A stretch of DNA of 64,000 nucleotides from Catenulispora sp. MAP5-51 (GCF_041261205.1 NZ_JBGCCH010000011.1:1-64000), one strand, 5' to 3'. Counted from the stretch's first letter, positions 54,210-63,150 are shown. A program made the numbers and translations. The notes: generated by a model from the letters alone, not told the origin.

Positions 54210-56266
54210 CAGGCGGCCTTCCGGTCGGAACGGGGTCGGTTGCCGTGCACCGCCGCGGTGAGTGCGTCGGCGGCGAGGTCGGTGAGGGGCATGTGGTCGG
54301 CGCCGAGGTCGGCGGCCAGGCGCGCGGCCAGCCCCAGGCGCACCGGCCCGGCTTCGCAGTCCACGACGACGGCGGTGCCGCCGAGGGCCGCGACGGCCTG
54401 GTGCAGGTGGGCGGCGGCGCGGCGGGTGTCGGCCAGGGGGTCCTTGGAGTGCGAGGCCTGTGTCGCGCGGCCGTCGGTGACGATCAGGACGAGCGGGCGC
54501 CGGTTCGGATCGCGCATGCGCTCGACCCGCAGGACGTCGGCGGCCTGGAGCAGACCGGCGGCCAGCGGGGTGCGGCCGCCGGTGGGCAGCGAGGTGAGGC
54601 GGGCGGCGCCGGCGTCGACCGACCAGGTGGGCGGCAGCGCGACCTCGGCGCCGCGGCCGCGGAAGGTGACCAGGCCGACCTTGTCGCGGCGCTGATAGGC
54701 GTCCAGGAGGAGCGAGAGGATCGCGCCCTTGACGGCCGCCATGCGCTGGCGGGCGGCCATGGAACCCGAGGCGTCCACGACGAACAGGACGAGATTGCCT
54801 TCCCGGCCCTCGCGGATCGGCTCGCGGAGGTCTTCGGAGCGCAGACGCAGCGCGCCTTCACGACGGCCCCGGGCGACCTGCTGGGGCGCGGCGGCGTGGA
54901 CGGTCGCGATCAGATGGAGACCGCGCGCGCCGGGGCGGGCGCCGACCGAGCGGCCGCCGGTGGCGCGGGCGCGGGAGCGGCGGCCCTCGGCGCCGGTGCC
55001 GACGCCCTCGACCTGTAACAGGCGGGCTTTGAAGGGCTCGCTGGGCGCGGTGGGTGCCTGGTCGCGCGAGGAGCCGGACGTCTGCTTCTGCTCAGCGGAT
55101 GACTCTCCGGGTGAGGCGCCGGCAGAGGGCTCTGACTCGGCACTGTTGGACGGGCCGCCGGAAGTATCACCGCCGTCGGGACCACCCGAGCCGCCGCCGT
55201 CGGGCCCGCCGGAGCCGGGACCGGGATCAGGATCCTCATCCCCGTCGTCCATGGCCTCGTCCAGCCGCTCCTCGTCCAGGCCCGGCGCGTCGAAGGGATG
55301 CCGCCGCCGGCGGTGCGGCAGGGCCAGTGTCGCCGCCTGCCGCACGTCCTCGGCGATCACGACGTCGCGCCCGGCCCACGCCGCGAGCGCCGTCGCGGCG
55401 CGTGCCGTCACCAGGTCCGCGCGCATCCCGTCGACCTCGAAGGCCGCGCAGATGCGGGTGATGCGCAGCAGTTCGGAGTCCGGCAGCCGCACCGCGGGCA
55501 GCAGCGCACGCGCCGCCTCGATGCGTGCGGCCGTCTCCTTGTCCGCCTGCTCCCAGGCCGCTGCGAAGCCCTCGGGGTCGGCCTCGTAGGCCAGGCGGCG
55601 GCGGACAACCTCGGCGCGTTCGGCCGGCTCGCGGCTGGCGCGGACCTCGACGGTCAGGCCGAAACGGTCCAGCAGCTGCGGGCGCAGCTCGCCCTCTTCG
55701 GGGTTCATGGTGCCGACCAGCAGGAAGCGGGCGGCGTGGCTGATCGAGACGCCTTCGCGCTCGACGTGGGCGACGCCCATCGCGGCCGCGTCCAGGAGCA
55801 GGTCCACGAGGTGGTCGTGCAGGAGGTTGACCTCGTCGACGTACAGCAGGCCGCGGTGGGCGGCGGCCAGCAGGCCGGGTTCATAGGCGGCGACGCCGGA
55901 GGCCAGGACCTTCTCCAGGTCCAGGGAGCCCACGAGGCGGTCCTCGGTGGCGCCGACCGGGAGTTCGATCAGGCGGGCCGGGCGTGACTGGGCCGCGGCG
56001 GCGGCCGGAGCGCCCTGGCCGGGCACCGCGTGCGGGCCGTCCGGGCAGGCCGGGTCGGGAGCCGCGGGGTCACAGGAGAACCGGCAGCCGGGGACCACCG
56101 CGATCTGCGGCAGCACCGCGGCCAGGGCGCGCACGATGGTCGACTTGGCGGTGCCCTTCTCGCCGCGGACGAGCACGCCGCCGACCGCCGGGGACACGGC
56201 GTTGAGCAGCAGGGCCAGCCGCAGGTCGTCGAGACCGACGACGGCGGTGAACGGGTACGGCGGCAC
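54209..56266 (-). CDS. fused AAA+/VWA chelatase (putative cobaltochelatase subunit, ChlI-ChlD type)
   Basis: 685 residues. N-terminal AAA+ domain with Walker [17 protein letters not shown] and Walker [11 protein letters not shown], plus a Cys-containing insert ([15 protein letters not shown]); a Ser/Gly/Pro-rich acidic linker about 330-420; C-terminal VWA/MIDAS domain [14 protein letters not shown]. It energises metal insertion with a CobN-type subunit, which is not in the window. GTG 56266 with GAGGAG upstream. First gene after the riboswitch. Confidence 0.9.
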   Translation of the reverse strand: MPPYPFTAVVGLDDLRLALLLNAVSPAVGGVLVRGEKGTAKSTIVRALAAVLPQIAVVPGCRFSCDPAAPDPACPDGPHAVPGQGAPAAAAAQSRPARLIELPVGATEDRLVGSLDLEKVLASGVAAYEPGLLAAAHRGLLYVDEVNLLHDHLVDLLLDAAAMGVAHVEREGVSISHAARFLLVGTMNPEEGELRPQLLDRFGLTVEVRASREPAERAEVVRRRLAYEADPEGFAAAWEQADKETAARIEAARALLPAVRLPDSELLRITRICAAFEVDGMRADLVTARAATALAAWAGRDVVIAEDVRQAATLALPHRRRRHPFDAPGLDEERLDEAMDDGDEDPDPGPGSGGPDGGGSGGPDGGDTSGGPSNSAESEPSAGASPGESSAEQKQTSGSSRDQAPTAPSEPFKARLLQVEGVGTGAEGRRSRARATGGRSVGARPGARGLHLIATVHAAAPQQVARGRREGALRLRSEDLREPIREGREGNLVLFVVDASGSMAARQRMAAVKGAILSLLLDAYQRRDKVGLVTFRGRGAEVALPPTWSVDAGAARLTSLPTGGRTPLAAGLLQAADVLRVERMRDPNRRPLVLIVTDGRATQASHSKDPLADTRRAAAHLHQAVAALGGTAVVVDCEAGPVRLGLAARLAADLGADHMPLTDLAADALTAAVHGNRPRSDRKAA

Positions 56267-56310
56267 GCCGGATCAGCTCCTCACGGGTATCCACGCCCGA
56301 CAGGTCTCCT

Positions 56311-56338
56311 CAAGAGAACACGCCGCGGGGGCGGCGTG
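56311..56338 (-). terminator. riboswitch expression-platform terminator
   Basis: Leftward, CACGCCGC-CCCC-GCGGCGTG is a perfect 8-bp stem followed by TTCTCTTG. It lies between the cobalamin aptamer and the first cob gene, where B12-bound RNA would be expected to terminate. Confidence 0.7.
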
Positions 56339-56344
56339 CCTGGG

Positions 56345-56498
56345 GCGGTCGTAGTCTCCTGACTCTCAGATCCGCGCGCCTGCCCGGCCTTCCCAGAACA
56401 CTGATGTTCCAGTGGCATCTCAAGCGGGAGGCACTCCCTGATCACAGTGGCGGGACCGCTCCGGATTCGCACCGGATTCCTGCCGACCGTCCCGCGTG
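56345..56498 (-). promoter_or_regulatory. cobalamin riboswitch
   Basis: Leftward strand holds GGAATCCGGTGCGAATCCGG, GCGGTCCCGCCACTGTGA, a central region with a GCCACTGG hairpin, and the B12 box GAGTCAGGAGACTACGACC at about 56348-56365. These are the conserved parts of the cobalamin aptamer in order. It should lower expression of the downstream 14-gene run when adenosylcobalamin is plentiful. Confidence 0.93.
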
Positions 56499-56758
56499 CA
56501 GCATCCCGCAGCGATCACCGGCCGTCAAACCGCGTCCAGGCGGCGCCGGGTGGCGCGATGTCCGGATGTATCCCTCAATGGGAGGGTGAGCGAGCGACGG
56601 CGCAGACCCCGTGTCCTGGGTGAATACGAGCTGGACGGTGGCGCGTTCGCGCCGGCGCGGGGTGAGCAACGCGACACGCCCGACCCCCAGGAGCCGCTCC
56701 GCACGCTCGGGCGGCCCGCCGGGTCGCTGTGGCGGGCCGTGCTGCGCCGGATCCGGAC

Positions 56759-56836
56759 CAGCTGAGCGGCGACCAGCTGACTGACGGCCGGCTGACGGGC
56801 GGCCAGCTGTCTGACGGCCGGCTGACTGGCGCCGGA
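56759..56836. repeat. 15-bp tandem repeats after the molybdoenzyme stop
   Basis: Degenerate copies of GACGGCCGGCTGACN / GGCGGCCAGCTGTCT abut the stop of the leftward gene at 56837. The remaining DNA from 56499 to 56758 shows no gene and presumably contains the leftward cob promoter. Confidence 0.65.
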
Positions 56837-57484
56837 CTACAGCGGAGGCCCGTCCCCCGGGTCCTCCTGATAGGAGTACCGCTGTTCCTCCCACGGGTCG
56901 CCGATGTTGTGGTACCCGCGCTCCTCCCAGAACCCGCGGCGGTCCTCGGTGAGGTACTCGATGCCCCGGACCCACTTGGGCCCCTTCCAGGCGTACCGGT
57001 GCGGCAGGATCAGCCGCAGCGGGAACCCGCGCTCGGGGGTCAGGGGCGCCCCGTCGTGGTGGGTGGCGAACACGACGTCCTCGCGGAGCAGGTCCTCCAG
57101 GCGCAGGTTCGAGCTGTAGCCGTACTCGGCCCAGACGGTGACGTGCGTCGCGTCCGGGGCCGGCGGCGCCAGATCGACGATGGTGCGGCCGGAGACGCCG
57201 CGCCAGGAGGCGTCGAGCATCGTGAACTTGGTGACGCAGTGGAAGTCGGCGATCACCTCGACGGTGGGCAGCGCGCCGAACTCCTCGTGGAACCAGACCG
57301 CCTCCTCGCCGTCGGCGGTGGCCCCGGTGACCCGGAAGTCCCAGCTCGCGGGCTTGAAGCGGGGCACGGGGCCGTAGTGCAGCACCGGCCACTCGCCGCG
57401 CTGCATGCGCTGGCCGGGAGGGAGCCGCTCGTCAGCCCGCGCCGTCCCGGCGTCTGTGTCCACCCCTGATCCCGGCTGCCCCAT
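56837..57484 (-). CDS. sulfite-oxidase-like molybdopterin oxidoreductase
   Basis: 215 residues. Sulfite oxidase molybdenum domain: LPTVEVIADFHCVTKFTMLDASWRGV with the molybdenum-ligand Cys, VWAEYGYSSNLRLEDLL, GAPLTPERGFPLRLILPHRYAWKGPKWVRGIEY and FWEERGYHNIGDPWEEQRY. No signal peptide or haem domain, so a cytoplasmic YedY-like reductase or oxidase is likely. ATG 57484 gives MGQPG, the usual start; 57493 and 57517 are possible. Confidence 0.88.
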   Translation of the reverse strand: MGQPGSGVDTDAGTARADERLPPGQRMQRGEWPVLHYGPVPRFKPASWDFRVTGATADGEEAVWFHEEFGALPTVEVIADFHCVTKFTMLDASWRGVSGRTIVDLAPPAPDATHVTVWAEYGYSSNLRLEDLLREDVVFATHHDGAPLTPERGFPLRLILPHRYAWKGPKWVRGIEYLTEDRRGFWEERGYHNIGDPWEEQRYSYQEDPGDGPPL

Positions 57485-57547
57485 GGAGACCATCGTCCCA
57501 GATGTGGTGCACGGCACGTACCGCGGGGACTTGGCAGCGGGCGATAG

Positions 57548-57566
57548 GTAGCTTAGGCTCCCCTAA
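57548..57566 (+). promoter_or_regulatory. IdeR/DmdR iron box
   Basis: GTAGCTTAGGCTCCCCTAA matches the 19-bp DtxR/IdeR consensus TWAGGTTAGSCTAACCTWA at about 15 positions. It lies 49 bp upstream of the bfd start. Confidence 0.7.
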
Positions 57567-57614
57567 GTACCGATCGATCGCCGCTGGCGACCTCGCAGAC
57601 AGCCGGAGCCCCGC

Positions 57615-57950
57615 TTGTACGCCTGCATATGCCACGCGGTCACCACCGCCGAGGTGGACGCTGCCGTCGCGCTCGGCGCCAAGTCCGTCAAGCAGGTCCG
57701 CAAGGCCACCGGCGCGGGTTCGGCGTGCGGGACGTGCGTGAAGCGGCTGAGCTGCCTGCTGGCCGCGGCGCGGGTCGCGGACTCGGCGCCGCCGGAGGCC
57801 ATGCCCGAGGCCGAGCGGCTGCCGGAGAGGACTCCGGTCCACGCTCCGGCCCACAAGCCGGCTCCGGTCCCGGTCCCCGCGGCACGCACCGCGACCCCGG
57901 TCTTCCAGCACGCGCCGCACTGCCCGGCCGCGCTGCCCGCCCTGGGCTGA
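57615..57950 (+). CDS. bfd: bacterioferritin-associated [2Fe-2S] ferredoxin
   Basis: 111 residues. Cys4, Cys6, Cys38 and Cys41 (CIC...CGTC) ligate a [2Fe-2S] cluster; VTTAEVDAAVALGAKSVKQVRKATGAGSACGTC is the BFD fold. It donates electrons to bacterioferritin to release iron. A Pro/Ala-rich tail of about 55 residues exceeds the usual length of about 65. TTG start at 57615, downstream of an iron box. Confidence 0.88.
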   Translation: MYACICHAVTTAEVDAAVALGAKSVKQVRKATGAGSACGTCVKRLSCLLAAARVADSAPPEAMPEAERLPERTPVHAPAHKPAPVPVPAARTATPVFQHAPHCPAALPALG

Positions 57951-58097
57951 TCGCGGACCGCTCCACCGGCTGATCCGAGTCCCACTCCCCCGGCCGGTCC
58001 CGGCCCGATTCCGCGCGCCTGGGCACTCCCTCTTTCGGCGCAATCCGCGCACACGCCGTTACCCCACCGGTCGGCGGCTCTGGCAATATCGGACGCC

Positions 58098-58580
58098 ATG
58101 CAGGGTGACAAGGACATCATCGCGTTCCTCAACGAGCAGCTCACCGCCGAACTGACGGCCATCAACCAGTACTGGCTGCACTACAAGCTGCAGGACAACC
58201 GCGGCTGGAAGAAGCTCGCCGAGTACACCCGCAGCGAGTCCATCGACGAGATGAAGCACGCCGACAAGCTCGCCGAGCGCATCATCTTCCTGGAGGGGCT
58301 GCCCAACTTCCAGAAGCTGTTCCCGCTGGAGATCGGCCACAGCGTCACCGAGATGTTCCAGGCCGACATGAAGGTCGAGGTCGCCGCGGTGGAGCGGCTG
58401 CGCAACGGGATCAAGCTGATGCGCGAGCGCGGGGACGTCACGTCGGCGAACCTGTTCGAGGAGATCCTGGCCGACGAGGAACACCACATCGACTACCTGG
58501 AGACCCAGCTGGACCTGATCGGCCAGCTCGGGGAGCCGCTGTACATCGCGCAGCTGGTCGAGCAGCCCGAGTCCTCCTGA
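58098..58580 (+). CDS. bfr: bacterioferritin
   Basis: 160 residues. Four-helix ferritin subunit: ferroxidase ligands Glu18, Glu51 and His54 (DEMKHADKL), Glu94, Glu127 and His130 (ILADEEHHIDYLE), and haem-ligand Met52. Stores iron as 24-mers. It lies 147 bp after bfd and may share iron control or have its own promoter; a GGCCGG..CCGGCC palindrome sits between. Confidence 0.94.
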   Translation: MQGDKDIIAFLNEQLTAELTAINQYWLHYKLQDNRGWKKLAEYTRSESIDEMKHADKLAERIIFLEGLPNFQKLFPLEIGHSVTEMFQADMKVEVAAVERLRNGIKLMRERGDVTSANLFEEILADEEHHIDYLETQLDLIGQLGEPLYIAQLVEQPESS

Positions 58581-58656
58581 GGTCGATGCCGGACCCCGAG
58601 GGCGTCCCCGGGAACGTCCCGGGGACGAACCCTGATGCGCCGCCCTCGAACGGCGT

Positions 58657-59820
58657 GTGACCATGGCTGGCATGGTCCGAGTCCGACCGTCCTTCCCGCC
58701 GGCGCCGGCCGCCCCCGGTCCGCTGCTGGTCGCCGCGGGCGTCGTGATGGTGACCGCCCTCGACGGCCCCAGTCCCGCCGACCAGATCCGGGCCCTGATA
58801 CCGCTGGCGGCGGTGGTGCTCGGCATGGTGCTGCTGCTGCGCGATCTGGCCGCCGAGCGGCGCGGCGTCTGGCTGGACACCGCGGACCGGCGGCGCCGTC
58901 CGGTCGACGTGCGCACCGCGGTCGGGGCGCTGGTCGTCGGCGGCGCGATAGTACGGCTGCTGGCCAACGGCGCGTCGCTGGCCGCCGAGACCAGTGCGGT
59001 CGTCGCGGCGCTCATCCTCTTCTCCGGCGGGGTGCTGATCGCCCTGCCGTATCTGCTGCGAGTGCTGCGGGACCTGGACGCCGAGCGGGCCGAGCGGGTC
59101 CGCGCGCAGCAGTTCGCCGAGGTCGCCGCGCACATGCACGACTCGGTCCTGCACACACTGACCCTGATTCAGCGGGCTGATCCCGGCGCGGTCGCGGGGC
59201 TCGCCCGTGCTCAGGAACGGGAGCTGCGGGCTTGGTTGTACGACCGCAGGGGCCGCGCGCCCGACGCCGAGGCGCCGGAGACGTTCGCCGCGGCGGTGCG
59301 GGCGGCGGCGGCCGAGGTCGAGGACCGGCACGGAGTGCGGGTCGAGGTGGTCGCGGTCGGCGACGCCGAGCTCGGGGACGCGCTGGCCGCGTGCGTCGCT
59401 GCCACGCGCGAGGCGCTGGTCAACGCGGCCAAGTACGCCGGCGGCGCGCCGATCTCGGTGTTCGCGGAGGTCGAGGCCGAGGCCGCCGGGGGCCGCCGGA
59501 TCGAGGTGTTCGTCCGCGACCGCGGGCCCGGGTTCGACCTCGGCGCGGTCGGCGCGGACCGGATGGGGATCAGGGAGTCGATCCTCGGGCGGATGGCACG
59601 GCACGGGGGGCATGGCGAGGTGCGGACGGCGCTCGGGGCCGGGACCGAGGTGCGGTTGGCGATGCGGTTGGCGATGCGGTCGGAGGCGCGGGCCGAGATG
59701 CGGCCGGAGGCGCAGGCCGGGATGCGGCCGGAGACGCGCCCGGAGTCCCGTTCGGAGCTGCGTTCGGAGCTGCGTTCGGAGCTGCGTTCGGAGCTGCGTT
59801 CGGAGATGGAAGATGGCTGA
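58657..59820 (+). CDS. NarL-type sensor histidine kinase with repeat-encoded tail
   Basis: 387 residues. Four hydrophobic segments to about residue 135, then the phosphoacceptor region AAHMHDSVLHTLTLIQRADP and a HATPase_c domain (ATREALVNAAKYAGG, VRDRGPGFD). The last about 55 residues are Arg/Glu/Met repeats ending RSELRSELRSELRSEMEDG, encoded by 12-bp repeats and outside the ATPase fold. Overlaps the response regulator by 8 nt. Start GTG 58657 or ATG 58663. Confidence 0.88.
   Translation: MTMAGMVRVRPSFPPAPAAPGPLLVAAGVVMVTALDGPSPADQIRALIPLAAVVLGMVLLLRDLAAERRGVWLDTADRRRRPVDVRTAVGALVVGGAIVRLLANGASLAAETSAVVAALILFSGGVLIALPYLLRVLRDLDAERAERVRAQQFAEVAAHMHDSVLHTLTLIQRADPGAVAGLARAQERELRAWLYDRRGRAPDAEAPETFAAAVRAAAAEVEDRHGVRVEVVAVGDAELGDALAACVAATREALVNAAKYAGGAPISVFAEVEAEAAGGRRIEVFVRDRGPGFDLGAVGADRMGIRESILGRMARHGGHGEVRTALGAGTEVRLAMRLAMRSEARAEMRPEAQAGMRPETRPESRSELRSELRSELRSELRSEMEDG
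59653..59808 (+). repeat. in-frame 12-bp tandem repeats in the kinase 3' end
   Basis: Five copies of CGTTCGGAGCTG (59749-59808, the last ending ATG), preceded by degenerate 12- and 24-bp units (ATGCGGTTGGCG, ATGCGGCCGGAGGCG). Each unit encodes RSEL or MRPEA-like tetrads. Confidence 0.85.
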
Positions 59821-60481
59821 TCCGCAGCCGATCACCGTCGTGCTCGTCGACGACCACCAGATGTTCCGGGCCGGCGTGCGCGCCGAGCTGTGCCGGGCCG
59901 CCGAGGCGGCGGGCACGCCGGTCGAGATCGTCGGCGAGGCGGAGGACACGGAGCGCGCCGTGGAGGTCGTCACGGCGACCCGGCCGCGAGTGGTGCTGCT
60001 CGACGTGCACCTGCCCGGCGGCGGCGGGGTCGAGGTGCTCGCGCGGACGGCCTCGGCGCTGCCGGAGACCCGGTTCCTCGCGCTGTCCGTGTCCGACGCG
60101 GCCGAGGACGTCATCGCGGTCATCCGGGCCGGGGCGCGGGGGTACGTCACCAAGTCCATCAGCGGGACCGGGCTCGCCGAGGCGGTGTGCCGCGTGGCCG
60201 GCGGCGACGCCTTCTTCTCGCCGCGGCTGGCGGGGTTCGTGCTCGACGCGTTCTCCGGCGGCGGGGCGGCCGCGCGCGACGAGGAACTGGACCGGCTGAC
60301 GCCGCGCGAGCGGGAGGTGCTGCGCTACATCGCGCGGGGCTACGCCTACAAGGAGGTCGCGCGCGAGTTGGTCATCTCGGTGAAGACCGTGGAGACGCAT
60401 GTGTCCTCGGTGCTGCGCAAGCTGCAGTTGTCCAACCGCCGGGAGCTCACCCGGTGGGCGAGCGACCGGCGGCTGGCATGA
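59813..60481 (+). CDS. NarL/LuxR-family response regulator
   Basis: 222 residues. Receiver domain with VDDHQMFRAGV, phosphoacceptor Asp in VVLLDVHLPGG and Lys in YVTKSIS; LuxR helix-turn-helix LTPREREVLRYIARGYAYKEVARELVISVKTVETHVSSVLRKLQLSNR. ATG 59813 overlaps the kinase gene. Targets unknown; the lipoprotein gene just downstream is convergent. Confidence 0.92.
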   Translation: MADPQPITVVLVDDHQMFRAGVRAELCRAAEAAGTPVEIVGEAEDTERAVEVVTATRPRVVLLDVHLPGGGGVEVLARTASALPETRFLALSVSDAAEDVIAVIRAGARGYVTKSISGTGLAEAVCRVAGGDAFFSPRLAGFVLDAFSGGGAAARDEELDRLTPREREVLRYIARGYAYKEVARELVISVKTVETHVSSVLRKLQLSNRRELTRWASDRRLA

Positions 60482-60494
60482 ACATCGCCGCTGT

Positions 60495-61082
60495 CTAGAA
60501 CCGCAGCTCCCCCGGGCCGGTGGAGACGATCGTCTGGCTCAGGAAGGCCGCGCTGCCGTCGCAGGGCCGGCCGGCGGTGGGCTTGTCGACCTCGTCGAGG
60601 GTGATGGTGAGGGTGAAGCCGCCCGAGGCGCCCCGGTAGGAGCCGGTGCCCGAACCGGCCACGACGGGGACGTGCTCGGTGACGGCGACGCTGCCGGAGC
60701 AGGTGGCCGGGTCGGACGGGAACCGGTGGGCCATCGCGGCGACGAAGGCCTTGTCGATCGCGGCGATGTCCAGGCGGAAGGTGCCGTGTTGGAGGCGCAG
60801 TTCCAGCTGGCTGTTGTGCTCGGGATCGACCGAGCCGTCCGGGTTGACGCTGACGGCCTGGCCGTAGTCGCCGACCGCGCCGGTGAGGATGACCTGCTCG
60901 GTGGGGCCGTCGTCGGTGGCGTAGGCGGTCAGGTGGGCCGCGGTGATCGGCGCGGTGGCGGGCACGGTGGTGGGCTTGGCCGACACGGGCTTGGCAGACG
61001 CGGTGGCGGCCGAGCAGCCCAGGACGGTCACGGCGGCCAGGGCGGCGGTGGCGCCGGCGAGGGTGAAGAGCTTGTTCGTCAT
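60495..61082 (-). CDS. lipoprotein, unknown function
   Basis: 195 residues. Lipobox VLGC near residue 23, an Ala/Pro/Thr linker, then a domain with ITAAHLTAYATDDGPTEQVILTGAVGDYGQAV and C-terminal FTLTITLDEVDKP. Two Cys (ATCSGS and RPCDGS) may pair. Not assigned to a family. ATG 61082 begins MTNKLFTLAG. Confidence 0.7.
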   Translation of the reverse strand: MTNKLFTLAGATAALAAVTVLGCSAATASAKPVSAKPTTVPATAPITAAHLTAYATDDGPTEQVILTGAVGDYGQAVSVNPDGSVDPEHNSQLELRLQHGTFRLDIAAIDKAFVAAMAHRFPSDPATCSGSVAVTEHVPVVAGSGTGSYRGASGGFTLTITLDEVDKPTAGRPCDGSAAFLSQTIVSTGPGELRF

Positions 61083-61163
61083 GGCTGCCACTGTGTCGGC
61101 GGCCGGGCCGCGGCGGATCGGGGACGGACCCCGGTCTTGCCCTGATCGAACCCTGATACGGAA

Positions 61164-61907
61164 TCAGGCCGGGACGCCCAGCGTCAGGTAGCCGAAGCCG
61201 AACACGTCGCGGGTGCCGCGCAGCCAGATCGAGAGGTGCTCGTCGAGCTGCGCCCGCAGATCGGCGGCCTCGGGATGGCCGGGGTTGGCGAGCAGCCACT
61301 CCTCGGCGTCGGCGCCGTACCCGGACTCGAATTCCTCCCACTCGCCGCGGGTCGCGGTCTCCACGCGCAGCGGCCGGAAGCCGGCGGCGACGGCCGCGTC
61401 GACGACGTCGGGCAGGTACAGGCACTCCTCGACGGTCATCCCCGGCCACATCGCGGCAAGCTGCGACTCGGTGGGCGTCCGCTCCCAGACCTCGCAGCCG
61501 AACAGCAGCCGGCCCCCGGGACTCACACGGGCCCGCAACGCTTGCAGGGCCTCGGGAATCGAGCCGAAGGCCTGATACGCGCCGAGGCTGAGGACGAGAT
61601 CGGCCGGCTCGGTGTGGTCCGCGGCCGGACCCTCGACGAAGACGGCCCGGCCAGACAGCCCGCGCTCGGCGGCCAGCGCGCGCCCGCGGACGATGTCGGG
61701 CCCGTGGACGTCGATGCCGGTCCCCTGGGCCCCGGGCGCGGCGGCCATGACCCGCAACAGGAACTCGCCCCAGCCGCACCCGTAGTCGACGACAGTGGCC
61801 GGGGCGCGGGCGGCCAGCTCGGCGACCAGGCGGCCGGCGCGGTCGGCGGACAGGGGGCCGTGGAAATCCAGGCGGGTGCCGGCGCCGAGCTTGGGAGGTG
61901 TGGTCAT
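61164..61907 (-). CDS. SAM-dependent methyltransferase
   Basis: 247 residues. Class I fold: VVDYGCGWGEFLLRVMAAAPGAQGTGIDVHGPDI (motifs I and II), ADLVLSLGAYQAFGSIPEALQALRARVSPGGRLLFGCEVWE. The C-terminal WLRGTRDVFGFGYLTLG is typical of small-molecule methyltransferases. Substrate unknown. ATG 61907. A CCTGAT/ATCAGG stem overlaps the stop codon and may terminate transcription. Confidence 0.82.
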   Translation of the reverse strand: MTTPPKLGAGTRLDFHGPLSADRAGRLVAELAARAPATVVDYGCGWGEFLLRVMAAAPGAQGTGIDVHGPDIVRGRALAAERGLSGRAVFVEGPAADHTEPADLVLSLGAYQAFGSIPEALQALRARVSPGGRLLFGCEVWERTPTESQLAAMWPGMTVEECLYLPDVVDAAVAAGFRPLRVETATRGEWEEFESGYGADAEEWLLANPGHPEAADLRAQLDEHLSIWLRGTRDVFGFGYLTLGVPA

Positions 61908-61967
61908 GAGCACCAAGTGGTAGCAGACGGCGCGCAGCGGGGGCGACGGGTTTTCTGCCGGTGGGCG

Positions 61968-62210
61968 CTACAGAAACGCGATGCCCAAGCCGATGGCCAC
62001 GGTACCGGCCACCATGAAGAACCCGCCGACCAGCCGGGGGAAGACGGCCGTCATGAACGGACCCAACCCGTCGGGCATGCTCGCCACGAGCTTGGTCTGG
62101 CCGACGAGCTCCATCATCGTGTCGACGGCGCCCCCGACGTTGAACGCGAACACGGTGCCCAGCCCCAAGACCAGGACGCCCCACCCGATGAGGAAAACCA
62201 GGCCCCCCAT
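61968..62210 (-). CDS. small membrane protein, 80 aa
   Basis: Two hydrophobic helices (GGLVFLIGWGVLVLGLGTVFAF and VGGFFMVAGTVAIGLGIAFL) joined by a soluble loop. Unknown function. ATG 62210 has GGGGGAGC upstream. It sits 60 bp upstream of the methyltransferase start on the same strand and could be co-transcribed. Confidence 0.6.
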   Translation of the reverse strand: MGGLVFLIGWGVLVLGLGTVFAFNVGGAVDTMMELVGQTKLVASMPDGLGPFMTAVFPRLVGGFFMVAGTVAIGLGIAFL

Positions 62211-62343
62211 GCTCCCCCGTCCCCTGCTACTGCAACTGCAACTGCCGTCGACTCGGCCCCAACCATCGTGCCACCGAAAACACAACGCCGCCCGACCGAA
62301 TCCGGTCAGGCGGCGCCGCTGTATCAGAGCTCTGATCAGCCGC

Positions 62344-63150
62344 CTACTTGGCCGCCGCCTTCTTCGCTGCCGTCTTCGCCGCCGGCTTCTTGGCGTCGTC
62401 GTCATCGTCCTGCGCGTCCTCGCGGGCCTTGACGTCGTCGGCCGACAGGAACTCGGCCGCGGGTCCCGTGCCGGTCTTGTGGAAGCGCAGCGCTTCCCAC
62501 AGCGGGCCGGGGATGACGTGTATGCCGTAGTGCGCGCGGTGGTGGTTGGCGCACAGGACTTCCAGGTTGCCGGGGGACTCGGCCCACTTCTGGAAGTCCT
62601 CGTCGGTCTCGAAGTGCAGACCGAGGGCCTGCATGATCTTCTTCTCGTCGACCTGGTTGATCTGCGAGAACTCCACGTGGGTGTGGTGCAGTTCCGGCTC
62701 GCCGTCGCACAGGTCGTCGTCGATGATGCACTTCCACATGCCCTGGCGCTTCAGGCGCGACTTGGCCTGCTCGAAGAGGTGGTAGTGCGGGTCGTCCTCG
62801 CGGGGAGAGTGCTCGGGGACGTGCGTCAGGACGTGGACGGTGAGCAGCTGGTCGTGCTCGAGCGTCTTGCCGGTCGCCTTGGACACCGTCGGGTGCGTGG
62901 GCGAGCCGGTGCGGTGGGGTTCTTCCTTGGCGGCGGCGCGTGGGGCAGGCACGGCCTTCTTCGCGGCCGGCTTGTCGTCGTCCTTGTCGTCGGCCTTCGC
63001 GGCCGCGGCAGTCTTCTTGGCCGCGGTGGCAGCCTTCTTCGCCGCCGGGTGCTCTGGCGCCTCGGCCTTCTTCTCGGCCTCGGCGCGACGATGCGCCTCC
63101 TCCGGTCCGATCTCCTCCTCGGAACCGAACAGCTTGTTCATCCAGCCCAT
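62344..63150 (-). CDS. HNH endonuclease with Lys/Ala-rich histone-like arms
   Basis: 268 residues. Core: WKCIIDDDLCDGEPELHHTHVEF...NLEVLCANHHRAHYGIHVIPGP, an HNH nuclease with Cys/His ligands and catalytic His. It is flanked by an N-terminal arm of EKK/AAKKAATAAKKTAAAAK repeats (about 28-75) and a C-terminal PAAKTAAKKAAAK tail, like histone H1-type DNA-binding tails. It probably binds DNA non-specifically and nicks or cuts it. ATG 63150 has GGGAGA upstream. Confidence 0.82.
   Translation of the reverse strand: MGWMNKLFGSEEEIGPEEAHRRAEAEKKAEAPEHPAAKKAATAAKKTAAAAKADDKDDDKPAAKKAVPAPRAAAKEEPHRTGSPTHPTVSKATGKTLEHDQLLTVHVLTHVPEHSPREDDPHYHLFEQAKSRLKRQGMWKCIIDDDLCDGEPELHHTHVEFSQINQVDEKKIMQALGLHFETDEDFQKWAESPGNLEVLCANHHRAHYGIHVIPGPLWEALRFHKTGTGPAAEFLSADDVKAREDAQDDDDDAKKPAAKTAAKKAAAK

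Noticed and set aside
56729-57469. Pentapeptide-like frame (GDQLTDGRLTGG) on the + strand
   Set aside because: It comes from 15-bp DNA repeats and continues antisense to the molybdoenzyme; there is no coherent protein.
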